The notes under the pieces are model-generated. The model ran no database searches. It was not told the DNA's origin and was given only the letters and a program-made list of their open reading frames with translations. From Streptomyces sp. Z26 (GTDB taxonomy: Bacteria > Actinomycetota > Actinomycetes > Streptomycetales > Streptomycetaceae): DNA of 64,000 nucleotides. The stretch lies in contig NZ_RCHV01000002.1 in NCBI RefSeq assembly GCF_003665095.1, positions 186,001-250,000 of the forward strand, read 5' to 3'. Both the position numbers and the translations under genes were made by a program. Of the stretch, positions 43,428-50,803 are shown one piece after another (the first letter of the stretch is position 1; every line of letters begins with the position of its first letter).

Positions 43428-44650
43428 CAGGGTCGGTTCTCCTCGCGGGCGTCGGGGACGGCGGGGTCGGGGACGGCGGCGACCGCGGGCGTGGTCGGGC
43501 CGGGGTTCGGGGCGGGGGCGTCGAGTACGGCGGTGATCCGCAGGTCGGGTCCCAGCCGGGCGGTGTCGGTCACGCTCAGCCGCAACGCCGCGCCGATCGT
43601 GGGGATTCCGGCGTCCCCGAGCGCGGCCGGTCCGGCGCCGAGCAGCACGGGCGCCAGATAGCCCACGACCCGGTCGACGGCCCCGGCCGCCAGGAACGCC
43701 CCGGCCAGCACCGGACCGCCCTCCAGCAGCACGGAACGTACGTCCCGCGCGTACAGCTCGCGCAGCAGCGCGGTCAGCGACAGCCCCGGCCCGTCGGCGT
43801 TCCGCGGCAGCCGTACGACCTCGACGGCCGCCGCCAGCCGCGTCGCGTCGGCGTCCGCCGCGACGGCGACCAGCGTCGGCGCGGCGCCGTCCAGGACGCG
43901 GGCGGTGGGCGCCGTACGGGCCTCGGTGTCCAGGACGACGCGCAGCGGCTGGTCGGCGCCCTCGACGCCGCGCACCGCGAGGTGCGGGTCGTCGGCGCGC
44001 TGGGTGCCGGAGCCGACGAGCACCGCGTCGCAGGCGGCGCGCAGCCGGTGCACGTCGGCGCGGGACTCCTCGGAGGTGATCCAGCGGCTGGTGCCGTCGG
44101 CGGCGGCGCTGCGGCCGTCGAGGGTGGCGGCGTACTTCCAGGTGACGTACGGGAGTCCGCGGCGTACGGCGGTCAGCCAGGCGGCGTTCCCGGCGGCGGC
44201 CTCGGCGGCGAGCAGCCCGACGGCGGTGTCGACCCCGGCGTCCGCGAGGACGGCGGCGCCGCCGCGCGCCTCGGGGGCGGGGTCGGGCACGGCGTACACG
44301 ACGCGGGCGATCCCGGCGTCGAGGAGCGCCCGGGTGCAGGGGCCGGTGCGGCCGGTGTGGCGGCACGGCTCCAGGGTGACGACGGCGGTGCCGCCGCGGG
44401 CGTCGTCCCCGGCCTCGGCCAGCGCGTGCACCTCGGCGTGCGGGCCGCCCGCGCGCTGGTGCCAGCCCTCGCCCACGACGGCGCCGTGCCGGTCGAGGAC
44501 GACGCAGCCGACGACGGGGTTGGGGCTGGTGGAGCCGAGTCCGCGGGCGGCCAGCTCGACGGCACGGCGCATGGCGGCCGTCTCGGCGGCGGACGCCGAC
44601 GTGTCGGGTGCGGCTTCGGGGGCCACCGGGTCTCCTGCCTCTTCGGGCAC
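43427..44650 (-). CDS. ribD: Bifunctional pyrimidine deaminase/reductase
   Basis: A 407-residue fusion. The deaminase zinc site is H71-A-E73 (GPHAEVHAL) with C96 and C105 (EPCRHTGRTGPC). The reductase half has LPYVTWKYAATLDGRSAAADG, SRWITSEESRADVHRLRA and VRSVLLEGGPVLAGAFL. It performs the second and third steps of riboflavin synthesis. It is the first gene after the FMN riboswitch. Pro/Ala-rich extensions at both termini are typical of high-GC members. Confidence 0.95.
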   Translation of the reverse strand: MPEEAGDPVAPEAAPDTSASAAETAAMRRAVELAARGLGSTSPNPVVGCVVLDRHGAVVGEGWHQRAGGPHAEVHALAEAGDDARGGTAVVTLEPCRHTGRTGPCTRALLDAGIARVVYAVPDPAPEARGGAAVLADAGVDTAVGLLAAEAAAGNAAWLTAVRRGLPYVTWKYAATLDGRSAAADGTSRWITSEESRADVHRLRAACDAVLVGSGTQRADDPHLAVRGVEGADQPLRVVLDTEARTAPTARVLDGAAPTLVAVAADADATRLAAAVEVVRLPRNADGPGLSLTALLRELYARDVRSVLLEGGPVLAGAFLAAGAVDRVVGYLAPVLLGAGPAALGDAGIPTIGAALRLSVTDTARLGPDLRITAVLDAPAPNPGPTTPAVAAVPDPAVPDAREENRP

Positions 44651-45096
44651 GGACTCCGGGGCGCAGACGGACGGCTGCGGTGGACGGGCGCGCGAACGCG
44701 GACACCGCCCGAACGGGCAGGGGCCCGCCCCTCAACGGGGAAGGGCCGCCGACGGAGGCGGTGTACCGGTCTCGGCCCGCCGCGCACTGCCTCCCATCCG
44801 GACTTTCACCGTCGGTCCAGGAATCTCACCTGGTCAACCGGCCGCTGGCTGCGGACGGGTCGCGGACTGTAACCGCCGGTTCGGACTTTCACCGACCCCG
44901 GAGTGCGCTTGCGTCACTGGTACGCCCTCCAGTCTGCCACGCCCGTACGTGCCCGCGCCGCCCGGTGTGGGCTCTCTCACAGCGGGCCGCCGACGAGCCC
45001 GTACGGCGGCCCCCGTACGTACGTGCCGGGGCCCGCGTGCGTACGCCGACCCGCGCGGAGGCGTGTGCCCCCGCGCGAGCGGGCACGGTCCCGACC
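44651..45096. other. rib leader and MFS upstream region
   Basis: 446 bp. Besides the riboswitch it holds the ribD leader with a possible GC-rich hairpin (about 44710-44750), and on the right (44910-45096) the shared promoter region of the rib run and the MFS gene. I could not define -10/-35 boxes with confidence. Confidence 0.55.
44783..44909 (-). ncRNA. FMN riboswitch (RFN element)
   Basis: Read on the minus strand, the element has GGGGTCGGTGAAAGTCC near its 5' side and GACGGTGAAAGTCCGGATGGG near its 3' side, with GCGCACTCC and GGAGGCAGTGC closing the first helix. These are the invariant parts of the six-helix FMN aptamer. It lies 130 nt before ribD. A GC-rich hairpin around 44710-44750 could be the expression platform. 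FMN binding should lower expression of the rib run. Confidence 0.96.
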
Positions 45097-46428
45097 ATGG
45101 ATCAGACCGGCGGCCTGCGGGCCACTCGAAGGGCGCGGATCGCCGTCGCCGTCGTCTTCGCCGCGCACGGCGCGGCGAGCGGCACGTTCGCCACCCGCAT
45201 CCCGTGGATTCGCGAGCATCTCGACCTGGGGCCGGGGGCGTTGGGGCTGGCGCTGGTGTGCATGACGGCGGGTGCCTCGGCGGCGATGCCGCTGGCGGCG
45301 CCCCTCGCGCACCGCCACGGGCCGCGCGCCGCGCTGCGCTGGCTGTCGGTGCTGTGCTGCGCGGGCCTGCTGTTGCCGCCGTTGATGCCCGCGCTGGGCT
45401 GGCTGTGCCTGGGGCTGTTCCTGTACGGCTGCGGGCTGGGCCTGATGGACGTCGCGATGAACGCGCAGGGGGTTCAGGTCGAGGAGCGGTACGGACGCTC
45501 GGTGATGTCCGGGCTGCACGGCATGTGGAGCGTGGGCACGCTCGCGGGCGGCGCCGTGGGCGCGCTCGCGGCGCACGCCGGGCTGGACGCGCGGGTCCAT
45601 GTGGCGCTGGCCGCGCCGGTGCTGGCCGTGGTCGCGGTGACGGCGTGCCGTTGGACGCTGGACATCCGCGCGCCCGGCGCCGGTACGCGGGAGGGGACGG
45701 ACGGCGGGAGCGGGGGCGACGAGGTGGAGCCGCCGCGCTTCGCGCTGCCGAGCCGCGGGGTGCTCGCGATCGGCGCCGTCGGCTTCTTCGCGGTCTTCGC
45801 GGAGGGCGCGTCCATGGACTGGTCGGGCATCTACCTCAGCGACGTGACCGACGCGGGCCCCGGCCTCTCGGCCGCCGCGTACACGGCGTTCGCCTGCACG
45901 ATGGCCGTGGCCCGGCTCGTGGGCGACGCCGTGGTGAGCCGCTTCGGGGCGGTCCGTACGGTGCGGGCGGGCGGTGTCCTCGCGACGGCCGGCGGGCTGC
46001 TGGTCGTGGTGGCGCGGGTCCCGGTGGCGGCCGTCGCGGGCTTCGCGCTGATCGGCGTGGGCATCGCGGTGGTCGTGCCGCTGTGCTTCGCGGCGGCGGG
46101 CCGTACGGCGACCGCCGCGCCCGGCCAGGCGATCGCGGGCGTGGCGACGCTGGCGTACGCGTCGGGGCTCGCGGCTCCGGCGGCGGTCGGCTGGATCGCG
46201 GAACTCACCTCGCTGTCCGTGTCGTTCGGGCTGGTGACCGTGCTCGCGTCGGGCCTGGTGGTGTGCGCCGGGGTGCTCGGGCGGGAGCCGGGCACGGAGC
46301 CGGACGGCGGGGGCGCGCGTACGCACGCCGGTGGCACCGGCCCGGCGCGCGAGGCGCGGGACCCCGCCGGGGGCGGCGCCCCGGACCGGCTCGGCAAGGA
46401 CCCGCGCAGCGGCGCGGACCTGGGCTGA
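45097..46428 (+). CDS. MFS transporter
   Basis: A 443-residue, 12-helix transporter. AVVFAAHGAASGTFATRIPWIREHL, then ALVCMTAGASAAMPLAAPLAHRHG and LDVAMNAQGVQVEERYGRSVMSGLHGMWSVG place it in a branch usually annotated as predicted sugar or fucose-permease-like MFS. A hydrophilic loop of ~25 residues follows helix 6, and a Gly/Asp-rich cytoplasmic tail of ~40 residues ends it. It is divergent from the riboswitch operon. The substrate is unknown. Confidence 0.88.
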   Translation: MDQTGGLRATRRARIAVAVVFAAHGAASGTFATRIPWIREHLDLGPGALGLALVCMTAGASAAMPLAAPLAHRHGPRAALRWLSVLCCAGLLLPPLMPALGWLCLGLFLYGCGLGLMDVAMNAQGVQVEERYGRSVMSGLHGMWSVGTLAGGAVGALAAHAGLDARVHVALAAPVLAVVAVTACRWTLDIRAPGAGTREGTDGGSGGDEVEPPRFALPSRGVLAIGAVGFFAVFAEGASMDWSGIYLSDVTDAGPGLSAAAYTAFACTMAVARLVGDAVVSRFGAVRTVRAGGVLATAGGLLVVVARVPVAAVAGFALIGVGIAVVVPLCFAAAGRTATAAPGQAIAGVATLAYASGLAAPAAVGWIAELTSLSVSFGLVTVLASGLVVCAGVLGREPGTEPDGGGARTHAGGTGPAREARDPAGGGAPDRLGKDPRSGADLG

Positions 46429-46523
46429 CACCGCACGCGCGGGCGGGGCTCCCGCGCGGCACGTACGGGCGGCGGCGCACGCCCGGCGGCGCCCGGCGCG
46501 TCACACGGCGTACGGTTCCGGGT

Positions 46524-46537
46524 CCCCCGTCCGGGGG
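46524..46537 (+). terminator. Small hairpin after the MFS gene
   Basis: A 6-bp CCCCCG/CGGGGG stem with a 2-nt loop, 95 nt downstream of the MFS stop and before the DUF5995 start. Weak candidate. Confidence 0.35.
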
Positions 46538-46590
46538 CACTGCGGAGCGGTGACGCCCCCCGGGCGGGCACAGCTGGGAGCCTGCACGCC

Positions 46591-47295
46591 ATGACGTCAG
46601 CAGAGCAACTTCCCGTACGCGGTGCGGTGGACGCGGACTGGGTGGTCCGCCGCATGCGCGGCCTCGGCGCGGCCCTTCCCCCGGACGACGGGGTGGCGGT
46701 CTTCAACCAGGTGTACCTCGACGTGGCCGAGGAGCTGCGGCAGCGTCTGGAACGGGGCCACTTCGAGGACCGGGCGGCGGCCGTCGCGGGCGAGTTGGGC
46801 GTGCGGTTCGCGGAGCGGTACCTGGCGGCGGTCGACGCCGCGGCGGCGGGACGGCGGGCGCCCGCGTGCTGGCGTCCGCTGTTCCAGCTGCGGCACCATC
46901 CCGCCGTACGGCCCGCGCAGTTCGCGCTGGCCGGGATCAACGCGCACGTCGGGCACGACCTTCCGCTGGCGCTGTTGGACGTGTGCGCCGAGCGCGGTGT
47001 CGAACCGGTGCTGCTGGAGGGCGCGTTCGAGCAGCTCGGTGAGCTGCTGGCGGAGCTGGAGGAGCGGATCAGGGACGAACTCCTGCCGGAACCGGACGTC
47101 CTGGACGTGGCGGACCCGCTGGCGCACCTGGCGGGGGCGTGGAGCCTGGAGCGGGCCCGGGACGGCGCGTGGGCGGCGTTCCGCGCGCTGTGGGAGCTGC
47201 GCGGCGACCCGGAGCTGGCGGGCGAGCTGGCCGAACGGCTGGGCGCGGGCGCGGGGTTGGCGGGCCGCCTCCTGCTCACCCCGCTGCGGGGGTGA
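46591..47295 (+). CDS. DUF5995 family protein
   Basis: A 234-residue helical protein. The family core is visible in FNQVYLDVAEELRQRLERGHFEDR, FAERYLAAVD and FALAGINAHVGHDLPLALLDVC. It has no signal peptide or membrane segment. Some helical residues (Asn/His in GINAHVGHDL) may bind metal. The role is unknown. It stands alone after the MFS gene, and a strong shared terminator follows. Confidence 0.75.
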   Translation: MTSAEQLPVRGAVDADWVVRRMRGLGAALPPDDGVAVFNQVYLDVAEELRQRLERGHFEDRAAAVAGELGVRFAERYLAAVDAAAAGRRAPACWRPLFQLRHHPAVRPAQFALAGINAHVGHDLPLALLDVCAERGVEPVLLEGAFEQLGELLAELEERIRDELLPEPDVLDVADPLAHLAGAWSLERARDGAWAAFRALWELRGDPELAGELAERLGAGAGLAGRLLLTPLRG

Positions 47296-47309
47296 CCGTA
47301 CGGCGCGGC

Positions 47310-47344
47310 GGGGCGTACGGGCGGGGGCCGCGCCCGTACGCCCC
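47310..47344. terminator. Bidirectional terminator, DUF5995 and davB-like genes
   Basis: A perfect 14-bp stem (GGGGCGTACGGGCG with its complement) and a 7-nt loop, filling the 60-bp gap between convergent genes. Confidence 0.85.
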
Positions 47345-47355
47345 ACCGGGCGCCG

Positions 47356-49092
47356 TCAGTCGTCCGGCAGCTCGACCGGCGCGATCCGGTCGTACACGTC
47401 GCCGGGCCCCGGGTTGCCCGGGTCGGTGGCGCCCCCGAGGTGGTGCATGACGCCCCAGACCGCGTTCAGCGCGGTCTGCACGGCGCCCTCGGCCCAGCCC
47501 GCCGTCCACGACACGTCGTCGCCCGCGAGGAACAGCCCGCGTCGCCCCTCGGGCAGCCGGTCCTGCATGAAGTGGGTGAACAGGCGCCGCTGGTAGCGGT
47601 AGTGGCCGGGCAGGTTGGCCTTGAACGCGCCCATGAAGTACGGCTCGTTCTCCCACGACACGGTGACGGGGTCACCGATGACGTGCTTGCGGATGTCGAC
47701 ACGTGGATAGATCTCCCGCAGCGACTTGAGCATGACCTCCAGCCGCTCGTTCGGCTTCAGCGGCAGCCACTTCAGGCTGTCGTCGCACCAGGTGTACGAG
47801 AGGCACATGACGGCGGGCCGGTCGGGACCGTTCTCCAGCAGGTACGTGCCGCGGGTCATCCGGTCGGTGAGCGTCATGCTCATGGTGTCGCGGCCGGTGG
47901 GCGTGCCGTCGTCGGCGACGGCCTCGTCCCGCCAGAACGGCCGGTCGACCGGCACGAACAGCTTGGACGACTCCATGTAGTGGGTGCGTTCGACGGCCGT
48001 CCAGTGGTCGATGGGCAGCAGCGCGTCATCGCAGTCGATCTTGCTCAGCAGCATCCAGGACTGCGCCGTGAAGACCGCCGCCCGGTAGGTGCGCACCGCC
48101 CCGCTCGCGTCGGTCACCGTGACCCGGTCGCCCGCCGTGCGGTGCAGCCGCGTGACCGCGCCGCGCGGGCGGCCCTCCGGGTGCAGGTCCGCGAGGGAGG
48201 TGCCGTGCGGCCAGTACGTGAGCTTGCCGGGCCGCCGTTCCCACAGCCGCAGCGGGAGCTGCTGGCTGCCGCCGACGATGCCGCGGTGGTCGTCGTCGGC
48301 GCCGGTGTAGACGACGCGGAGGATCTCCAGGATGGAGTGGGGGAAGTCGGTGTCCCAGCCGCCGGTGCCGAAGCCGACCTGCCCGAAGATCTCGCGGTGC
48401 CGGAAGGACGCGAAGGCCGGGGAGTCGCAGAGGAAGCCGTAGAACGTCTGGTTGTCGAGCCGTTCGACCAGACCGGACCAGATCTCGCGGACGCGCGGCA
48501 CGTCGCGCGCGCGGATCGCGCGCTGCATGGCGGAGAAGTCGGCGCCCTCCTCCAGGCAGGTCTGCCAGGCGCGCATCACGTCGTGGTAGACCTCCGGCAG
48601 GTCGTCGAGGGTACGGGCGTAGTGCGAGCGGCCCTTCAGGTCGACGACCGTGGACGGGGTGTCCGGCGCCAGCGGGTTGGGGAACGGCTCGGTCTCCAGC
48701 TCCGCCAGGTCGACGTAGTGCCGGAAGGCGGTCGAGGACGGCGGGAAGCGCATCGCGCCCAGCTCCGCGGTGAGTTCCGGGTCGCAGCCCTCGAAGGATG
48801 CGGTGCGCAGGCGGCCGCCGAGCTGGTCGGCCTCGTACACGACGGGCTTGAGGCCCATCTTCATCAGCTCGTACGCGGTGACGAGCCCGGACAGCCCGCC
48901 GCCGACGACGGCGACCTCCGTGCCGTGCGCGGCGGCGGGGACGGCGCCGATCCCGGCGGGGTGCGCGAGGAAGTCGTCGTAGGCGAACGGGAAGTCGGGG
49001 CCGAACATCGTCAGCGGACGCTCCCCGTCCCCGGCGGCCCGCGCGCCGGGCCCCTCCTCCTCGTGGACTGCGGTGGGCACCATGGAAGTCAT
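47356..49092 (-). CDS. davB: Flavin amine oxidase, probable L-lysine 2-monooxygenase
   Basis: A 578-residue FAD enzyme. MFGPDFPFAYDDFLAHPAGI precedes the dinucleotide fold VAVVGGGLSGLVTAYEL (GGGLSG at 64-69). It continues with LGGRLRT, ELGAMRFPPSSTAF, FGQVGFGTGGWDTDFPHSILE and, near the C-terminus, LFLAGDDVSWTAGWAEGAVQT. The long FGPDFPF leader and the GFGTGGWD block match, from memory, Pseudomonas lysine monooxygenase DavB, which converts lysine to 5-aminovaleramide. The next gene upstream resembles DavA. Tryptophan 2-monooxygenase is a close alternative, but the amidase and cationic permease favour lysine. The start has a plausible ATG at 49092. Confidence 0.8.
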   Translation of the reverse strand: MTSMVPTAVHEEEGPGARAAGDGERPLTMFGPDFPFAYDDFLAHPAGIGAVPAAAHGTEVAVVGGGLSGLVTAYELMKMGLKPVVYEADQLGGRLRTASFEGCDPELTAELGAMRFPPSSTAFRHYVDLAELETEPFPNPLAPDTPSTVVDLKGRSHYARTLDDLPEVYHDVMRAWQTCLEEGADFSAMQRAIRARDVPRVREIWSGLVERLDNQTFYGFLCDSPAFASFRHREIFGQVGFGTGGWDTDFPHSILEILRVVYTGADDDHRGIVGGSQQLPLRLWERRPGKLTYWPHGTSLADLHPEGRPRGAVTRLHRTAGDRVTVTDASGAVRTYRAAVFTAQSWMLLSKIDCDDALLPIDHWTAVERTHYMESSKLFVPVDRPFWRDEAVADDGTPTGRDTMSMTLTDRMTRGTYLLENGPDRPAVMCLSYTWCDDSLKWLPLKPNERLEVMLKSLREIYPRVDIRKHVIGDPVTVSWENEPYFMGAFKANLPGHYRYQRRLFTHFMQDRLPEGRRGLFLAGDDVSWTAGWAEGAVQTALNAVWGVMHHLGGATDPGNPGPGDVYDRIAPVELPDD

Positions 49093-49160
49093 CGGCGCGG
49101 CTCTCCTTGCGGCGGTACGTGCGGGTGTGCGGGCGGGGTGCGGGTGCGGTACGGCGTGGG

Positions 49161-49955
49161 CTACGCGCCGTACAACTCCGGGCGCCGGTCGGCGAGATAC
49201 GTGTTCTCCGCGCGGGACGCGGCCAGCAGCCCGAGGTCGACGTCGGCGACGAGCAGGTCCGCGCCGTCGCCCGCGCGGGCGGGCACGGTGCCGTCCGGCG
49301 CGGCCAGGCAGCTCAGCCCGGTGAAGGCGAACTCCCCTTCCGTACCGCACCTGTTGGCGTACGCGACGTACAGCTGGCTCTCCCACGCGCGCGTGGGCAC
49401 GACGGTGCGCGCCACCCGCTCGTACGGACGCATCAGCGCGGTCGGCACCAGCAGCACCTGGGTGCCCGCGAGGGCGTGGGCGCGGACGGGTTCGGGGAAC
49501 TCCACGTCGTAGCAGACGAGCAGGCCAAGGCGGACGCCGTCGAGGTCGGCCTGGACGACGAGGGTGTCGCCCGGGGTGAAGTGGGCGGTCTCCCAGCCGC
49601 CGTAGAGGTGCGTCTTGCGGTAGTCCGCGAGCGGGGCGCCGTCCGGGCCGACGAGCCGTACGGAGTTGTGGAGGCGGTCCCCGGCGCGCTCGGGGTAGCC
49701 GTAGGCGACGGCGACGCCGTGCGCGGCGGCGACGCGGGCGACGGCCTGGGCGGACGGGCCGTCGGCGGGCTCGGCACGTTCGGCCGGGCGGTCGCCCAAC
49801 GCGTAGCCGGTCAGGGACAGTTCGGGGGTGACGAGCAGCCGGGCGCCCGCGGCGGCGGCGCGGCGGGCGGCGCGGTCGAGGGCGTCGAGTCCGGCGTCGA
49901 CGGTGGCGGGTACGCCGACGGGTCCCTGGGACAGCGCGATACGCAGCGGCGGCAT
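49161..49955 (-). CDS. davA: Nitrilase-family amidase, probable 5-aminovaleramidase
   Basis: A 264-residue carbon-nitrogen hydrolase, the same length as DavA. The catalytic triad is E45 (VTPELSLTGY), K114 (DYRKTHLYGG) and C148 (GLLVCYDVEFPE). It would hydrolyse the amide made by the monooxygenase to give 5-aminovalerate. GAGG precedes the ATG. It lies 68 bp upstream of davB on the same strand. Upstream are three phased repeats that may bind the neighbouring Lrp protein. Other aliphatic amidase or nitrilase substrates cannot be excluded by sequence alone. Confidence 0.8.
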   Translation of the reverse strand: MPPLRIALSQGPVGVPATVDAGLDALDRAARRAAAAGARLLVTPELSLTGYALGDRPAERAEPADGPSAQAVARVAAAHGVAVAYGYPERAGDRLHNSVRLVGPDGAPLADYRKTHLYGGWETAHFTPGDTLVVQADLDGVRLGLLVCYDVEFPEPVRAHALAGTQVLLVPTALMRPYERVARTVVPTRAWESQLYVAYANRCGTEGEFAFTGLSCLAAPDGTVPARAGDGADLLVADVDLGLLAASRAENTYLADRRPELYGA

Positions 49956-50061
49956 GGGACCTCGGGGCTGGGGTGCGGGTACGGGGCGGGGGTGTGCCCG
50001 TACCGGGGTGCGGCGGGACGTCTCGACGCTACGTGCGGGGCGCGGGCGGCGACAAGCGGCG

Positions 50062-50130
50062 TCCGTTGCGCATCCGGCGGCCTTCCGTTGCGTACGGAGC
50101 GGGGTCCGCGGCGAATCGTTGCGCGCCGGA
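50062..50130. promoter_or_regulatory. Three phased repeats, possible Lrp operator
   Basis: CCGTTGCGCATCCGG, CCGTTGCGTACGG and TCGTTGCGCGCCGGA share the GTTGCG core at 50065, 50087 and 50118. The spacings of 22 and 31 bp are near two and three helical turns. They sit before davA, and an Lrp gene is adjacent. Confidence 0.4.
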
Positions 50131-50227
50131 CACCCCGACATCGCGGTACCGGCGGGGGTGCCCGCTCGCTGGGCTGAGCGCCCGTACCGGGGCGGGCACG
50201 GGCGGAGGGCACGCGAGGGGGACGGAC

Positions 50228-50359
50228 GTGGCCATGACGGACGGAACGGCGGCGGCCGAGCCGGAACGCTGGTCGGCGATCGCCTGGCAGCGGCGGCACG
50301 CGCCCGCCCTCGCCCAGCCCGGCCCGGCGCGTCAGCCGGGCGGTGAGCCCGCCGAGTAG
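50228..50359 (+). CDS. Possible small ORF (43 codons)
   Basis: GTGGCCATGACG opens a 43-residue frame 7 nt after GAGGGG, an ideal ribosome site. By eye about 90% of its third positions are G or C, above the local base composition. The product (MTDGTAAAEPERWSAIAWQRRHA from its second start) is hydrophilic and Ala/Pro-rich without motifs. Its last 28 bp overlap the convergent Lrp gene. It may be real and part of the lysine locus, or chance. Confidence 0.3.
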   Translation: MAMTDGTAAAEPERWSAIAWQRRHAPALAQPGPARQPGGEPAE

Positions 50360-50793
50360 CGGCGCAGCAGCGGGGACAGCACCAGCACGGACTTCGTGCG
50401 TTCCACGAAGGGCTCCCCCGCGATCCGTTCCAGCACCCGTTCGAAGTGCCGCATGTCGGACGCGAAGACCTGCACGATGGCGTCCGCGTCGCCGGTGACG
50501 GTGGACGCGGACGCCACCTCCGGGTAGCGCGACAGGGCGCGGCGGATGTCGGCGGGGGCGGTCTTGGAGCGGCAGTACATCTCGATGTAGCCCTCCGTCT
50601 CCCAGCCGAGCGCGGCCGGGTCCACCCGTACGGTGAACCCGGTGATCGCGCCTTCCTCCCGCAGCCGGTCCACGCGCCGCTTCACCGCGGGCGCGGACAG
50701 GCCGACCTCGGCGCCGATGTCGGCGTAGCTGCGGCGGGCGTCCAGGGCGAGGACGTGGACGATGCGTTCGTCGAGTTCGTTCAGGTGGCGCAC
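50332..50793 (-). CDS. Lrp/AsnC family regulator of the lysine locus
   Basis: A 153-residue regulator. The winged helix LDERIVHVLALDARRSYADIGAEVGLSAPAVKRRVDRLREEGAI precedes an AsnC ligand domain with VASASTVTGDADAIVQVFASDMRHFERVL. The GTG at 50793 is only 10 nt past the permease stop, so the two form an operon. Lrp paralogues beside lysine genes (LysG, LysM types) sense lysine. Here it probably controls the permease and the davA-davB pair that follows. Confidence 0.88.
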   Translation of the reverse strand: MRHLNELDERIVHVLALDARRSYADIGAEVGLSAPAVKRRVDRLREEGAITGFTVRVDPAALGWETEGYIEMYCRSKTAPADIRRALSRYPEVASASTVTGDADAIVQVFASDMRHFERVLERIAGEPFVERTKSVLVLSPLLRRYSAGSPPG

Positions 50794-50803
50794 GGCGGGC
50801 GGG

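Noticed and set aside
43905..46553. An 882-codon plus-strand frame
   Set aside because: It is antisense to ribD and out of frame with the MFS gene; no domains.
47356..49092. Generic monoamine oxidase
   Set aside because: The N-terminal FGPDFPF segment and the adjacent amidase indicate an amino acid 2-monooxygenase.
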